Positions 52,376 to 62,029 of a DNA stretch of 64,000 bases are shown piece by piece. Below the pieces are notes generated by a model. That model ran no database searches. It saw only the letters and a list, made by a program, of their open reading frames with translations, and was not told where the DNA came from. Numbering within the stretch: position 1 is the stretch's first letter; each line of letters opens with the position of its first letter. This DNA is from an uncultured Christensenella sp. (GTDB lineage Bacteria; Bacillota; Clostridia; Christensenellales; Pumilibacteraceae). Where the stretch lies: positions 1 to 64,000 of the forward strand of contig CAJTNI010000010.1 of assembly GCA_910577945.1 (NCBI GenBank). The letters are read 5' to 3'. A program made the translations under genes and the position numbers.

Positions 52376-53167
52376 TCAGCTCCTATCGGCGACAGCCTTC
52401 GGCTTCGACCGCTTGTATTCGTTGTAGGATAAAATCTTGTTGTCCGACGTGCGCAGCACCAAATATGCGGCGGGGCTTTGCGGGTCTACGAACTCGCCCT
52501 TGTAAGTCATGCCGTACCAGCCGTAATAGCTCTCCAAATTTTTGTTGTCGTCTACGGTGCGGTCCACCATGCCGAACGCAATACCGATATCGTCGTTCGC
52601 GCCCATACCGAGCTGCGCCACGGGTATCATTACCTCCATGAAGTAATAATCCTCCTCGGCGTCGTACCCCTCGCGCGTCTCGAACGCGTACATGCCCGAC
52701 CAAGCGAGCCACGCGCCGTTGCTGCCCGACAGTATGCGCGTGCGACTGTCGCGCCCGAGGTTTATTTGATAGCAGTTCGCCTGCGGGACAGCGCTCCTTG
52801 CGAGCTTCGAGTCTATGTAAATCTCTATACTGTCGCTGTACGTGACCTCGTCAGCCGCGCCCTCGCCCACATACGCGTACGGCGTTGTGTCCAGCACCTC
52901 GAAGTAAAAATACAACGCCGTCGGGCGACGCATGACGGTCACTTTACAGCCCTTGAAGCTCACGGTCGCCTTTTTGCCGACGCTCCACAGCTCGTCGTCG
53001 TCAAGCCCGTCGATTACGACCTCCGACTTAATCATGTTGCCCGCATAGTCGAACGGGTCGGATTTTCCGACCGTCGGCGACGTTAAAAACGGGTCGGCGG
53101 AGGCGCATGCGCAAAGGCACGTACAAAGCGCCGCCGCTATGGGTATTGCAATATGCTTGGGTTTCAT
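52376..53167 (-). CDS. CBM9/DOMON-like lipoprotein
   Basis: 263 residues. The open frame extends far upstream, but the gene starts at ATG 53167, giving a lipoprotein signal (CTCLCAC, probable cysteine 21). The mature part is a single CBM9-type jelly roll: VVIDGLDDDELWSVGKKATV, then SIEIYIDSKLARS, YQINLGRDSRTR, YYFMEVMIPVAQLG and a GIAFGMVDR strand. In CBM9 such proteins bind sugar ends; here it may help GH43, which follows one base after its stop. A GGCGGTAG ribosome site is weak but well placed. Confidence 0.82.
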   Translation of the reverse strand: MKPKHIAIPIAAALCTCLCACASADPFLTSPTVGKSDPFDYAGNMIKSEVVIDGLDDDELWSVGKKATVSFKGCKVTVMRRPTALYFYFEVLDTTPYAYVGEGAADEVTYSDSIEIYIDSKLARSAVPQANCYQINLGRDSRTRILSGSNGAWLAWSGMYAFETREGYDAEEDYYFMEVMIPVAQLGMGANDDIGIAFGMVDRTVDDNKNLESYYGWYGMTYKGEFVDPQSPAAYLVLRTSDNKILSYNEYKRSKPKAVADRS

Positions 53168-53199
53168 TTTTCTACCGCCTTTATGTTCAGTCAGTAAGC

Positions 53200-54084
53200 T
53201 CAATCCTTCATGCCCGACATGGCGAGCGATTGAACGAAGTATTTTTGGCACGCGATATATATAACTATAATGGGAATGCTGCTGATAACCGCGCCCGCCA
53301 TTACCAGCGGGTAGTCGGGCATGCGCTGCATGTTGTCGTTGATTTGCGCGAGCAACGCTTGCAGCGTCAGCCAATTCGACCCCGACAGGTACAGCGACGG
53401 CGCAAAGTAGTCGTTCCATATCCCCAAGAACCAAAACACCACCTGCGCGGCTATCGCGGGGAACATCGACGGCAGCATGATTCTCACAAATATGCCAAAC
53501 CAGCTCGCACCGTCCACCCGTCCCGCCTCGATTAGCGCCGACGGCACCGATTTCAGGTACTGAATGAAAAAGAACATCATGCTCACGTTGCCGAACAGCC
53601 CGGGTATGATAAGCGGCAGCGGCGTGCCCACCCAGCCAATTGCCGAAAACGCGCGGTACTGCGGCAGCATGAGCGCGGCGTACGGCACCATCATGCCGCT
53701 CATCAAAAACAACAGCCAAAACCGCTTATGCGGCAGCCGCATTTTCGCAAACGCGAACGCCGCAAGCGCTGTGACGAACGTTCCCGCGGGAACGACGGCA
53801 AGCTCCAAAAACACGGTGTTCAGCATTGCGCGAACAAAGCTCGGGTCTTGGTCGGTCAAGGCGAAATAGCTGTCGAGCTTGAACGTTTCGGGGAACAGCT
53901 TGATTTCCATCGACATGGCTTCGAGCCGACCTTTAAACGACGTGAGTATCATCCATGCGTACGGAAACACCGTTATGAACGCGACAGCCGCCACGAGCGC
54001 CCACACGATTATCGCGCGAATCACCCTGCCCGTCCTGTTATGCTTGACCTTTTTCGGTCTCAATGCTTTGGTTAAAGGACTCAA
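53200..54084 (-). CDS. Carbohydrate ABC transporter permease, MalG type
   Basis: 294 residues from TTG 54084. Six helices, first AIIVWALVAAVAFITVFPYA; the typical N-terminal W-M-I-L-TSFK motif follows; EAA loop EAGRVDGASWFGIFVRIMLP; ending QSLAMSGMKD, a classical MalG-group terminus. The longer frame to 54216 has no fit to the family; TTG is preceded by GGAGG six bases upstream. No ATPase gene is in the operon: such systems usually borrow a shared MsmX/UgpC-type ATPase encoded elsewhere. Partner of the next permease. Confidence 0.92.
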   Translation of the reverse strand: MSPLTKALRPKKVKHNRTGRVIRAIIVWALVAAVAFITVFPYAWMILTSFKGRLEAMSMEIKLFPETFKLDSYFALTDQDPSFVRAMLNTVFLELAVVPAGTFVTALAAFAFAKMRLPHKRFWLLFLMSGMMVPYAALMLPQYRAFSAIGWVGTPLPLIIPGLFGNVSMMFFFIQYLKSVPSALIEAGRVDGASWFGIFVRIMLPSMFPAIAAQVVFWFLGIWNDYFAPSLYLSGSNWLTLQALLAQINDNMQRMPDYPLVMAGAVISSIPIIVIYIACQKYFVQSLAMSGMKD

Positions 54085-54121
54085 AAATCGCCTCCCGTGA
54101 TGTAAACGCCCGCGCCGCGCG

Positions 54122-55030
54122 CTAGTCCTCGTACACCCATTTATCGGATATCTTAAACTGCACGAACGTGATAAGCATGATGAACGCCGCAAGTATGAGC
54201 GACGCCGCGCTCGCAAGCCCCTGCTTGCCCGTGTTGATGCCGTACTGCCATATAAAGTACACTATCGTCTGCGCGCCCGGCGCGCCCGCCGCAAAAACCT
54301 GCGCGTCCGCGTACGACTGCAAACCGCCGATTACGCCCGTGATAAGCATGTAGAACATTGTCGGCGTGATGAGCGGCAGCGTGATTTTAAAGAACTTGCG
54401 CGCCGCCGACGCGCCGTCTATGTCCGCCGCCTCGTAATAGCTGGCAGGTATTGCGAGCATGCCCGCGAGGCAAAGTATCATCGTTCCGCCCATGCCCGAC
54501 CAAGTGTTCTTTATTATTATCGCTATCTTGATAAGCCAGCCGTTGCTGTACCAGGGCACGGTCGCGCCGAGTATGCCGTTTATCAAGCCGTATTCGGGAT
54601 TGAACAGGTATCGGAACACCAGGTTAATCGCGACGACGCTTGTCACCGACGGCAGGTAGAACAGAACCTGAAACAGCTTGTTGCTCCGCCTAATCGCCTT
54701 CGCCTGCAACAGCGCCGCGAGCGCAAGCCCCACCGCTATGCCGATAGGCACGCCCAACAGCATAAACACGGTGTTGCCGATTGCGCGGAAAAACGCCACC
54801 GAATATATCTTGCTCGAAAACAAATCGACGAAGTTTTGAAACCCCAAAAAGATATATTCCTCGCGAAACACGTTATAGTCCATCATGGAAAACACGAACA
54901 CCGCGACGAGCGTAAACAGCGTAAAAATCATAAACCCCGTCACGGGCAGCGCTATAAACAGCCGCGCCGTGCGCCGCTCGCTCTTGTGCAAATCCGTCTT
55001 TTTGCTTCCGTGCCTTCGCGTCGCCGTCAT
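54122..55030 (-). CDS. Carbohydrate ABC transporter permease, MalF type
   Basis: 302 residues. Six helices (first LFIALPVTGFMIFTLFTLVA), the N-terminal block SMMDYNVFREEYIFLGFQNF, and the EAA loop EAADIDGASAARKFFKITLP. The family is that of UgpA/LacF-like permeases. It begins one base after the binding-protein stop codon, so the three are translated together. Basic N-terminus suggests the inside orientation expected. Confidence 0.93.
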   Translation of the reverse strand: MTATRRHGSKKTDLHKSERRTARLFIALPVTGFMIFTLFTLVAVFVFSMMDYNVFREEYIFLGFQNFVDLFSSKIYSVAFFRAIGNTVFMLLGVPIGIAVGLALAALLQAKAIRRSNKLFQVLFYLPSVTSVVAINLVFRYLFNPEYGLINGILGATVPWYSNGWLIKIAIIIKNTWSGMGGTMILCLAGMLAIPASYYEAADIDGASAARKFFKITLPLITPTMFYMLITGVIGGLQSYADAQVFAAGAPGAQTIVYFIWQYGINTGKQGLASAASLILAAFIMLITFVQFKISDKWVYED

Positions 55031-55031
55031 A

Positions 55032-56441
55032 TCAACCCTTCCATCTTTCGTTCATGATATCGAGGTCGTTTTGTAAATCGTTTCGATACGCTTCGAGCTT
55101 GGTTTTGATAAGCGCCGCATCCGTCGCGCGCCACAAATCCTCCTCCGCCAAGTACGACAAAAGGTTGTCCTTCCACGTGCCGTCGTACGTATAGTACAGC
55201 GGGCGCGTCTTGCTGCTAATCCTGTCGTCCGCCGCGCTTTCGTAAAGCCCTATGCTGTTGGTATTGCCGTCTATCACGTCAACGAACAGCGAACGGTGCT
55301 CGGGCTGGACCTTCCACTCCGCGGAAATGAAATCGGTCTTTGCCATATCCATGAGGTTGGGCACTTGCTGACCGAGCTCCAAAGCCTTTCTCTGGCACGA
55401 CTCGCTCATGCTCAGCCACTTGGCAAAATCGACGGCAACGTCCCGCTTTTTGGTTTTGGCGGAAACGCCGTAGCACATAGAGCCCGCAAACGTGACCGAC
55501 TGCGCGTCGGGATTTTTGCCGTTGTACGGCACGGGGCAAATATCGTACTCGATATCGTAATTCCAAAAATCGGCGTTATCCCACGGTCCCATCCAGGTAA
55601 AAATCGTTTTGCCGTTGAAAAAGCGCGTGTACGCGTCCGTCGCGCCGCTCATGTCCGCCGACGGCATGACCTTGTCCACCGTCGCGAGCTGAATATTGAA
55701 CACGACCGCGTCGATAAAGTTGTCGTCTATCCTTTGCTCGGACGCGTCGTCCGTGAAATAATTGGCGGCGTTGCTGTAAAGCGCGGCGTCCATTTCGTAA
55801 TACGGAATGCCGTACAGGTCGGTCTCGCCGCGCGTAAGGTCTTTCAGCAAGCCGCGGAACTCATCCCAGGTCATGGGGTCGGTCGGGTCGAGCAGCTCGT
55901 ACACGTCGGCGCGGTCAAGCCCGTTTTTGTCGATTTGCTTTTCCAAAAGCTTTTTGTTGTAGGTCAGGCAAACCGGTCCCAAATCCTTGGGAAAGCCGTA
56001 AAGACTGCCGCTGCCCAAGCTCTTGGTCTGCGCATCGTACCGATACTCGTTTATCGCCGCGGGCCACACCGCGTTAAGCTCCGCCTCGCTCACCGACCCG
56101 TCCAAATCGAGCATAACTCCCGCGTCCGCCCACGCCGCAAAATCGGTGTCGGGCATAAAGAATACGTCGGGCTTTTTGCGCTCGGCTTGGAATTTGCCCA
56201 TGTAAATGCTCGACTCGTAATGCGTCGGCGCGACGGTCACGCCGGGGTGCTCGTCCTCGTATTGCGCAATCAACTGCTCGTAAACCGCGACCTCCGCGGG
56301 CGAGCCCCAAAACCAAAACGTTATCTTGTTGGGGTCGGAGCTTTCCGTATCGCCGCACGCCGCAACGCCGCTCAACGCCGCCGCGACGGACGCGCCCAAC
56401 GCCGCGATTTTCATCATGCTTGTGCTTCGCTTATTTTTCAT
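55032..56441 (-). CDS. Sugar ABC transporter substrate-binding lipoprotein (family 1)
   Basis: 469 residues. Lipobox GVAAC, cysteine 29. The mature protein starts ITFWFWGSPAEVAVYEQLIA, typical of family 1 sugar-binding proteins, followed by the DVFFMPDTDFAAWADAG block and an interdomain hinge; the last region is WRATDAALIKTKLEAYRNDL. It captures an oligosaccharide at the cell surface; its ligand cannot be predicted by eye. ATG 56441 has GGGAGG five bases upstream; the longer start at 56471 would disrupt the signal peptide. It follows the YesL-like gene by 48 bases. Confidence 0.93.
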   Translation of the reverse strand: MKNKRSTSMMKIAALGASVAAALSGVAACGDTESSDPNKITFWFWGSPAEVAVYEQLIAQYEDEHPGVTVAPTHYESSIYMGKFQAERKKPDVFFMPDTDFAAWADAGVMLDLDGSVSEAELNAVWPAAINEYRYDAQTKSLGSGSLYGFPKDLGPVCLTYNKKLLEKQIDKNGLDRADVYELLDPTDPMTWDEFRGLLKDLTRGETDLYGIPYYEMDAALYSNAANYFTDDASEQRIDDNFIDAVVFNIQLATVDKVMPSADMSGATDAYTRFFNGKTIFTWMGPWDNADFWNYDIEYDICPVPYNGKNPDAQSVTFAGSMCYGVSAKTKKRDVAVDFAKWLSMSESCQRKALELGQQVPNLMDMAKTDFISAEWKVQPEHRSLFVDVIDGNTNSIGLYESAADDRISSKTRPLYYTYDGTWKDNLLSYLAEEDLWRATDAALIKTKLEAYRNDLQNDLDIMNERWKG

Positions 56442-56489
56442 GTGTGCCTCCCGTGATTGTTTTATAAACAAGCTGCGGCATTCGCCGAG

Positions 56490-57299
56490 CTATTTTGCCG
56501 TTGCGTCCGCCGCGCCGCCCGCGACGATATCGTCCGCGCCGAGCGCGACCTGCTCCACGACCTCCGACCGCCCTATCACGCCGTCGAAAAACCGCTTGCC
56601 GTACCAAAGCCAAAATATAATTCCGAACGCCGTACCCAAAACCGAATACGTCGTCCACAACACCAACTGCGCGATAAACGGAGTAAGCGCGCATGCCGCA
56701 ATGGGCAACGCGCAAAGCACGGTAACGCCTATCGTTCGGAACGTGCGCATAAAATACAGCCTGAACGCGTTGCCGAGCGCGGCGCGCAGCGTTTCGTCGT
56801 AGTACGCGCACTCTACCGCCGCCAAGCACATTGCGGGAACGAGCACCGCCGCCTGTATGACCGACGCCGCTATCCCCGCGCCGTACAGCAAGCCCGCGCC
56901 TATGTACGAATATAGCGTCGGCGTAATCACGGCGAGCGACAGCGACAACCATATAATAAAAGCGAACAGCAAATACTTTAAGCCGTTTTTTCGTATCCCT
57001 GCGCCGAATCGCTTGCGTACGTCCATGTTTCCGTCCACGAGCATGCTTTTATAGCAATACAGCGCGCCCGCAAGCCCGATTGAATATACGAGCATGCACG
57101 GCAGCATGCCGACAGACGCGAGCACGACGCCGCCGCCCACCGCGCTCGACGCCGCGCGCAAGACGGCAGAATAGCATTGACAAACGACCGTCCAGGCGAT
57201 AAACGGCAACGCGAACGGCAACGCGAGCGCGTTGCAGCTCACTATCGCCGACTTGCACAACCATACGTTATTCAACCATTTATGCCCGTGCCCCAACAC
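56490..57299 (-). CDS. YesL-like (DUF624) membrane protein
   Basis: 269 residues with about five or six hydrophobic segments, opening NNVWLCKSAIVSCNALALPF and containing LPCMLVYSIGLAGALYCYKS and FRTIGVTVLCALPIAACALT. Small DUF624 proteins are commonly the first gene of sugar ABC operons in Firmicutes, as here; their exact role is unknown. GTG 57299 follows GGAGG by five bases. Identification rests on context and hydrophobic pattern, so family assignment is moderate. Confidence 0.65.
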   Translation of the reverse strand: MLGHGHKWLNNVWLCKSAIVSCNALALPFALPFIAWTVVCQCYSAVLRAASSAVGGGVVLASVGMLPCMLVYSIGLAGALYCYKSMLVDGNMDVRKRFGAGIRKNGLKYLLFAFIIWLSLSLAVITPTLYSYIGAGLLYGAGIAASVIQAAVLVPAMCLAAVECAYYDETLRAALGNAFRLYFMRTFRTIGVTVLCALPIAACALTPFIAQLVLWTTYSVLGTAFGIIFWLWYGKRFFDGVIGRSEVVEQVALGADDIVAGGAADATAK

Positions 57300-57350
57300 T
57301 TTATCCTCCGCTTAATCGAGCTTTTCGATATCGAAAATTCCCGTGTTTAT

Positions 57351-57380
57351 ATTCTAGCATTCGCTTTTTCTTAATGTCAA
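57351..57380 (-). promoter_or_regulatory. Sigma-A promoter of the main glycan operon
   Basis: Minus strand TTGACA, 18-base spacer, TAGAAT; about 50 bases upstream of GTG 57299. Confidence 0.75.
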
Positions 57381-57412
57381 TACGCATTATCTTTGCTTGC
57401 AATTTCCCGTCG

Positions 57413-57438
57413 TGAATTACAATATATATTGTAATTCA
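57413..57438. promoter_or_regulatory. 26-bp perfect palindrome between the ArsR-like gene and the glycan operon
   Basis: Half-site TGAATTACAATAT mirrored exactly. Centred about 83 bases upstream of the operon start site and about 72 upstream of the ArsR-like start site, away from both core promoters, a position suited to activation. Confidence 0.85.
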
Positions 57439-57460
57439 ACGACACATTCGCGCATAAATA

Positions 57461-57489
57461 TTGACATTCTTCAATAGATACGATATAAT
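57461..57489 (+). promoter_or_regulatory. Consensus sigma-A promoter of the ArsR-like gene
   Basis: TTGACA, 17-base spacer, TATAAT, about 40 bases before ATG 57528, which has AGGTGG upstream. Confidence 0.85.
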
Positions 57490-57527
57490 TACGGCGTAGA
57501 TAAAAATAATAAATACGAGGTGGGACG

Positions 57528-58538
57528 ATGTCGCAGGAGAAATCGCGTTTAAAGCTGCTCACGTTATACGACAGCGAGGAGCAAATCGCCAAGGTCGCGC
57601 AGGCGCTGTCGGTCAAAACGCGCAGAGACATAATCAAGATAATAAGCAAAGCGCCGTGCTGTATCAACGATATCGCATGGAAGCTCAATATTCCCGTGTC
57701 TACGGCGTCCTTTCACGTCAAGACGCTCGTGGACGCGAACATTTTGCGTTACACCTCGTCCAACAACAAGCGCGGCAACGAAAAGCTGGTGTCGCTGAAT
57801 ATAGTCATGTTCAACCTGCTGCTGGACAGAGACTCGACGACGGTGTTCGACAACGTGCAAATGATAAGCGTACCCATCGGCAGCTACACCTCGTACAAAG
57901 CCGAGCCGACGTGCGGCATAAACACGCCGAACGGCGTACTGATAATAGAGGACACGCCGATTATGTTCTCGTCGCCGCAGCGGTTCGAGGCGGGACACAT
58001 TTGGTTGAAGTGCGGGTATTTGGAATACGCCGTGCCGCTTCTCAACTATTCGGGCTCGCGGTCGATAGGCACAAACACGCTGTACGACAAGCGCGCCATT
58101 CGCTCGGTAAGTTTCAGGTTCGAGCTGTGCAGCGAGACGGCAATGTACGACCACGACTGCAAAAGCAATATCACCTTTTCGGTCAACGGCTTGGAGGCGT
58201 GCACGTTTTTGAGCACGGGCGATTTCGGCGAGCACCGCGGCAGACTCAATCCCGATTGGTATCCGAGCACGGACTCGCAATACGGGCTGCTGTATAATAT
58301 CGACGTGCGCTACGACGGCACGTATCTCAACGAAAAGCGCGTGTCGGAAATCACCGTAGACGACTTGAATCTCGTAAACAACGACGTGTTGGTTTTTCGC
58401 ATAGAAGTAAAGCCCGACGCGAAGCACGTGGGCGGGTTCAATCTTTTCGGAAAGACGTTCGGCGACTATCCGCAGGATATCGACATAGCGATAACGTATC
58501 AAAACGTTCAAAAAGTACGGGATGGCGACCGCGGTTGA
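57528..58538 (+). CDS. ArsR-like winged-helix regulator with large C-terminal sensor domain
   Basis: 336 residues. Residues about 18-95 form an ArsR-type winged helix (LSVKTRRDIIKIISKAPCCI, recognition helix VSTASFHVKTLVDANILRY). The rest is a 230-residue beta-rich domain with MFSSPQRFEAGHIWLKCGYL, NITFSVNGLEACTFLSTGDF, GRLNPDWYPSTDSQYGLLY. I recall this C-terminal pattern from regulators beside glycoside hydrolase operons, where it probably senses a sugar; no metal site like that of classical ArsR is seen. It diverges from the glycan operon across a perfect palindrome. A second palindrome-like copy upstream of GH31 suggests it controls both operons. Confidence 0.82.
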   Translation: MSQEKSRLKLLTLYDSEEQIAKVAQALSVKTRRDIIKIISKAPCCINDIAWKLNIPVSTASFHVKTLVDANILRYTSSNNKRGNEKLVSLNIVMFNLLLDRDSTTVFDNVQMISVPIGSYTSYKAEPTCGINTPNGVLIIEDTPIMFSSPQRFEAGHIWLKCGYLEYAVPLLNYSGSRSIGTNTLYDKRAIRSVSFRFELCSETAMYDHDCKSNITFSVNGLEACTFLSTGDFGEHRGRLNPDWYPSTDSQYGLLYNIDVRYDGTYLNEKRVSEITVDDLNLVNNDVLVFRIEVKPDAKHVGGFNLFGKTFGDYPQDIDIAITYQNVQKVRDGDRG

Positions 58539-58683
58539 ACACATATTAACGGGCAAATTACGGTCTATACGCGCGACGTCGTAGCCTCGGCGCTACTGCG
58601 AGCGAGTTTAACGCCGATAGAGCCGAAAACAGTCCGTTCGGGTGTGTCCGACTGCGGTCGCTACCCCGTAGATGACGGCAAGC
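58539..58683. other. Non-coding spacer downstream of the ArsR-like gene
   Basis: No gene, clear terminator for the plus-strand regulator or repeat was found here, apart from the galM terminator that follows. Confidence 0.4.
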
Positions 58684-58724
58684 AAAAACCGCCCCTCGTC
58701 GATTTAATGACGAAGGGCGGTTTA
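58684..58724 (-). terminator. Intrinsic terminator of the gal operon
   Basis: Minus strand AAACCGCCCTTCGTC / GACGAGGGGCGG stem followed by TTTTTGCTTG, just beyond the galM stop. It also has a T-tract on plus. Confidence 0.85.
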
Positions 58725-58737
58725 TTGTAGTCAGGCT

Positions 58738-59721
58738 TTACGCTATCGAGAACTCGAACTCGGTAGTATTGTCGTACGGCTCGTCGGGCGTGCAAATGCC
58801 GCAATCGTCGGGGCATTGATGCACTCCGTCGGGGTGATACTCGGTCTCGAAGCACGTGGACATGTATCCTTCGAAATTGTCGCCGAACACCACCAAGCAC
58901 GGGTACGTCGTGCGCACCTGCATTTTTATGCCGCTGAGCGCCGAGTACAGCGAGCACGCCACGCTGTCCGTGCCGCGCGCGTCGAGGAAAAACGGGTGGT
59001 CGTATCCGCAGGTGTGGCGCTGTACGCTCTCGTCCTTTACGTACTCGCCCATCTTGTGCGGCGTGCGGAAATCGAACTGCGGCGCGACCTTTGCGATATC
59101 GCGCACAATCAGCCGCTCGTCGAGCACGCCCACGCGCGACGCGTTTATGTAAACGTCCTGTACGGACACGGGCTCGCGCAAATCGCCCGACATATTGAAA
59201 TACGCGTGATTGGTGAGGTTGAGCAGCGTTTTGCAGTCGGGGCGCGCGAAATACCGTATCGCGAGCTTGTTTTCGCGCTCGTATACGCGGTACGTAACGG
59301 CGACGGCGACGTTGCCGAAATACCCGCCCTCGCCGTCGGGGCTGTCATAAGCGAACTCGACCTCTGTATATTCCTCGCCGCGCCGCGTTTTCATAGAAAA
59401 CGCCTTGGTGTGAAAGCCCGTGCCGCCGCCGTGCAGATTGTCCGCGCCGTGGTTGTTCACTTCCAGCGAAGCGACGCGCCCGTCTATCTCGAAGCGCGCG
59501 TTCTCTATGCGCCCCGCCGTGCGGCCTATCGTCAAGCCGTGATATCCCGCGCCGTACCCGCCCGCGGCAAGCTTTGTCACCTCGCGGCTTGCGCCGTCGC
59601 GGTCGGGCGCTTTTATGCTCATTATCCCCGCGCCGAGCGCGCACAGCTTGACGGTCAGCCCCGTCGAATTGCTAAGCTCTACGGTCGCGTATTTCCCGAA
59701 TTTTCCGTCGGTTATTTTCAT
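58738..59721 (-). CDS. galM: Aldose 1-epimerase (mutarotase) GalM
   Basis: 327 residues. Conserved blocks include YHGLTIGRTAGRI, the histidines of NNHGADNLHGG (about residue 88), LNLTNHAYFNMSG with the catalytic histidine (about residue 170), and the glutamate of the C-terminal CFETEYHPDG (the catalytic base). It interconverts alpha and beta galactose, giving GalK its substrate. Last gene of galT-galK-galE-galM, preceded by GGAGG; the spacing to galE (96 bases) is wider than elsewhere in the operon. Confidence 0.95.
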   Translation of the reverse strand: MKITDGKFGKYATVELSNSTGLTVKLCALGAGIMSIKAPDRDGASREVTKLAAGGYGAGYHGLTIGRTAGRIENARFEIDGRVASLEVNNHGADNLHGGGTGFHTKAFSMKTRRGEEYTEVEFAYDSPDGEGGYFGNVAVAVTYRVYERENKLAIRYFARPDCKTLLNLTNHAYFNMSGDLREPVSVQDVYINASRVGVLDERLIVRDIAKVAPQFDFRTPHKMGEYVKDESVQRHTCGYDHPFFLDARGTDSVACSLYSALSGIKMQVRTTYPCLVVFGDNFEGYMSTCFETEYHPDGVHQCPDDCGICTPDEPYDNTTEFEFSIA

Positions 59722-59817
59722 TGCGTTTCCCTCCGTTTGTTTTTTTGCGTCGTTTCACGGCGCGCCGATTACATGCGCGCCCGAATAATCGGTTTGCCGT
59801 CAATCGTGCGTCGCCGA

Positions 59818-60831
<1,014 letters not shown>

Positions 60832-60883
60832 ATCACACCTCCGAATGGAAATTATTTACAGTCGTTACGATTTTTCAAACGCA

Positions 60884-62029
60884 TTAAAGCTTTGTAATCG
60901 TTATGCCGTCGCCGACGCGCGTTTCGTACACCTCTGCGTCGTATCCCGTCGCCGCCTTGTACTTTTCGAGCACGTGTTTTTTGAAATCCTCCACGCCGTC
61001 CGTTTTGACAAGCGACACCGTACAGCCGCCGAATCCGCCGCCCGTCATTCTCGACCCGAGGCACGCGGGGTGGCTTTGCGCCGCAAACGCGAGCGCGTCC
61101 AGCTCCTTGCCGGTCACCTCGTACAGTTCTTTGAGCGATTTATGCGAAGCGTCGAGCAACGCGCCCAGCTTAACCATGTCGCCCGACTTCATGGCGTCGG
61201 TCGCCGCCGCCACGCGCGCGCATTCGTCCACGACGTGCTTGGCGCGCGCGTACACGTTTGCCGACAGCACGGTCTTGTGCTTTTCCAAATCGGCGGCGGT
61301 AAGCTCCGCCAAACAGCCGATGCCCGTAAGCGGCGCAAGCAGCGCGAGCGCGGTTTCGGTCTCCGCCCTGCGCTCGTTGTACTTGCTCTCGACGAGGCTG
61401 TGCGGCTTTTTGCAGTTGATAATAACGAGCGAGCAATCGCCCGTATCGAGCGGCACGTATTCACAATCGAGCGTGGCACAGTCGAGCAGCAACGCGTGCC
61501 CCGCCTTGCCGCACGCCGACGTGTATTGGTCCATAACGCCGCAGTTTACGCCCACGTACTCGCGCTCCGCCGCCTGCGCCGCAAGCGCGATTTTGACCGC
61601 GTCCACGGGCGCGCCCGTAATCGCGCACATAGCCGCAATCGTAGACACCTCGATAGCCGCCGACGACGACAGCCCGCTCCCGAACGGAACGGTGCAGTCG
61701 TGCAGCATGTCGCAGCCCGCCAGCGGCAGCCCCGCGCGCTTGCCCATGAGCAGGCTTCCCGCCTGATAGTTGCCGTACTCGATATACTTGTAGTCGTCGA
61801 GCTTATCGAGGTCGAGCGACACCTCGCAGTCGAGCGTCGTCCATTTGAGATTGACGAAATTCGTGCCGTTGGGGCGCACGTACACGGTGTTGCACAGCGC
61901 GAGCGCCGCGGGAAACACCTTGCCGCCGCAGTAATCGACGTGCTCGCCGATAATATTCACGCGGCCAGCCGCGCTCACCTTGAACGCGTATTCGCGCTCC
62001 GCTTTTTTCAAAAGCTCCGTTCTTGTCAT
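60884..62029 (-). CDS. galK: Galactokinase GalK
   Basis: 381 residues. Galactokinase signature is seen as GRVNIIGEHVDYCGG (about residues 22-36), the GHMP ATP-binding motif as PFGSGLSSSAA (about 116-126), and the third motif as GSRMTGGGFGGC near the C-terminus. It phosphorylates alpha-D-galactose. ATG 62029 shares a base with the galT stop codon (TAATG), and AGGTG lies upstream; the longer frame to 62248 is inside galT. Confidence 0.96.
   Translation of the reverse strand: MTRTELLKKAEREYAFKVSAAGRVNIIGEHVDYCGGKVFPAALALCNTVYVRPNGTNFVNLKWTTLDCEVSLDLDKLDDYKYIEYGNYQAGSLLMGKRAGLPLAGCDMLHDCTVPFGSGLSSSAAIEVSTIAAMCAITGAPVDAVKIALAAQAAEREYVGVNCGVMDQYTSACGKAGHALLLDCATLDCEYVPLDTGDCSLVIINCKKPHSLVESKYNERRAETETALALLAPLTGIGCLAELTAADLEKHKTVLSANVYARAKHVVDECARVAAATDAMKSGDMVKLGALLDASHKSLKELYEVTGKELDALAFAAQSHPACLGSRMTGGGFGGCTVSLVKTDGVEDFKKHVLEKYKAATGYDAEVYETRVGDGITITKL

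Noticed and set aside
53168..53719. N-terminal extension of the CBM9-like lipoprotein
   Set aside because: It is antisense/other-frame text over the permease gene and would hide the lipoprotein signal.
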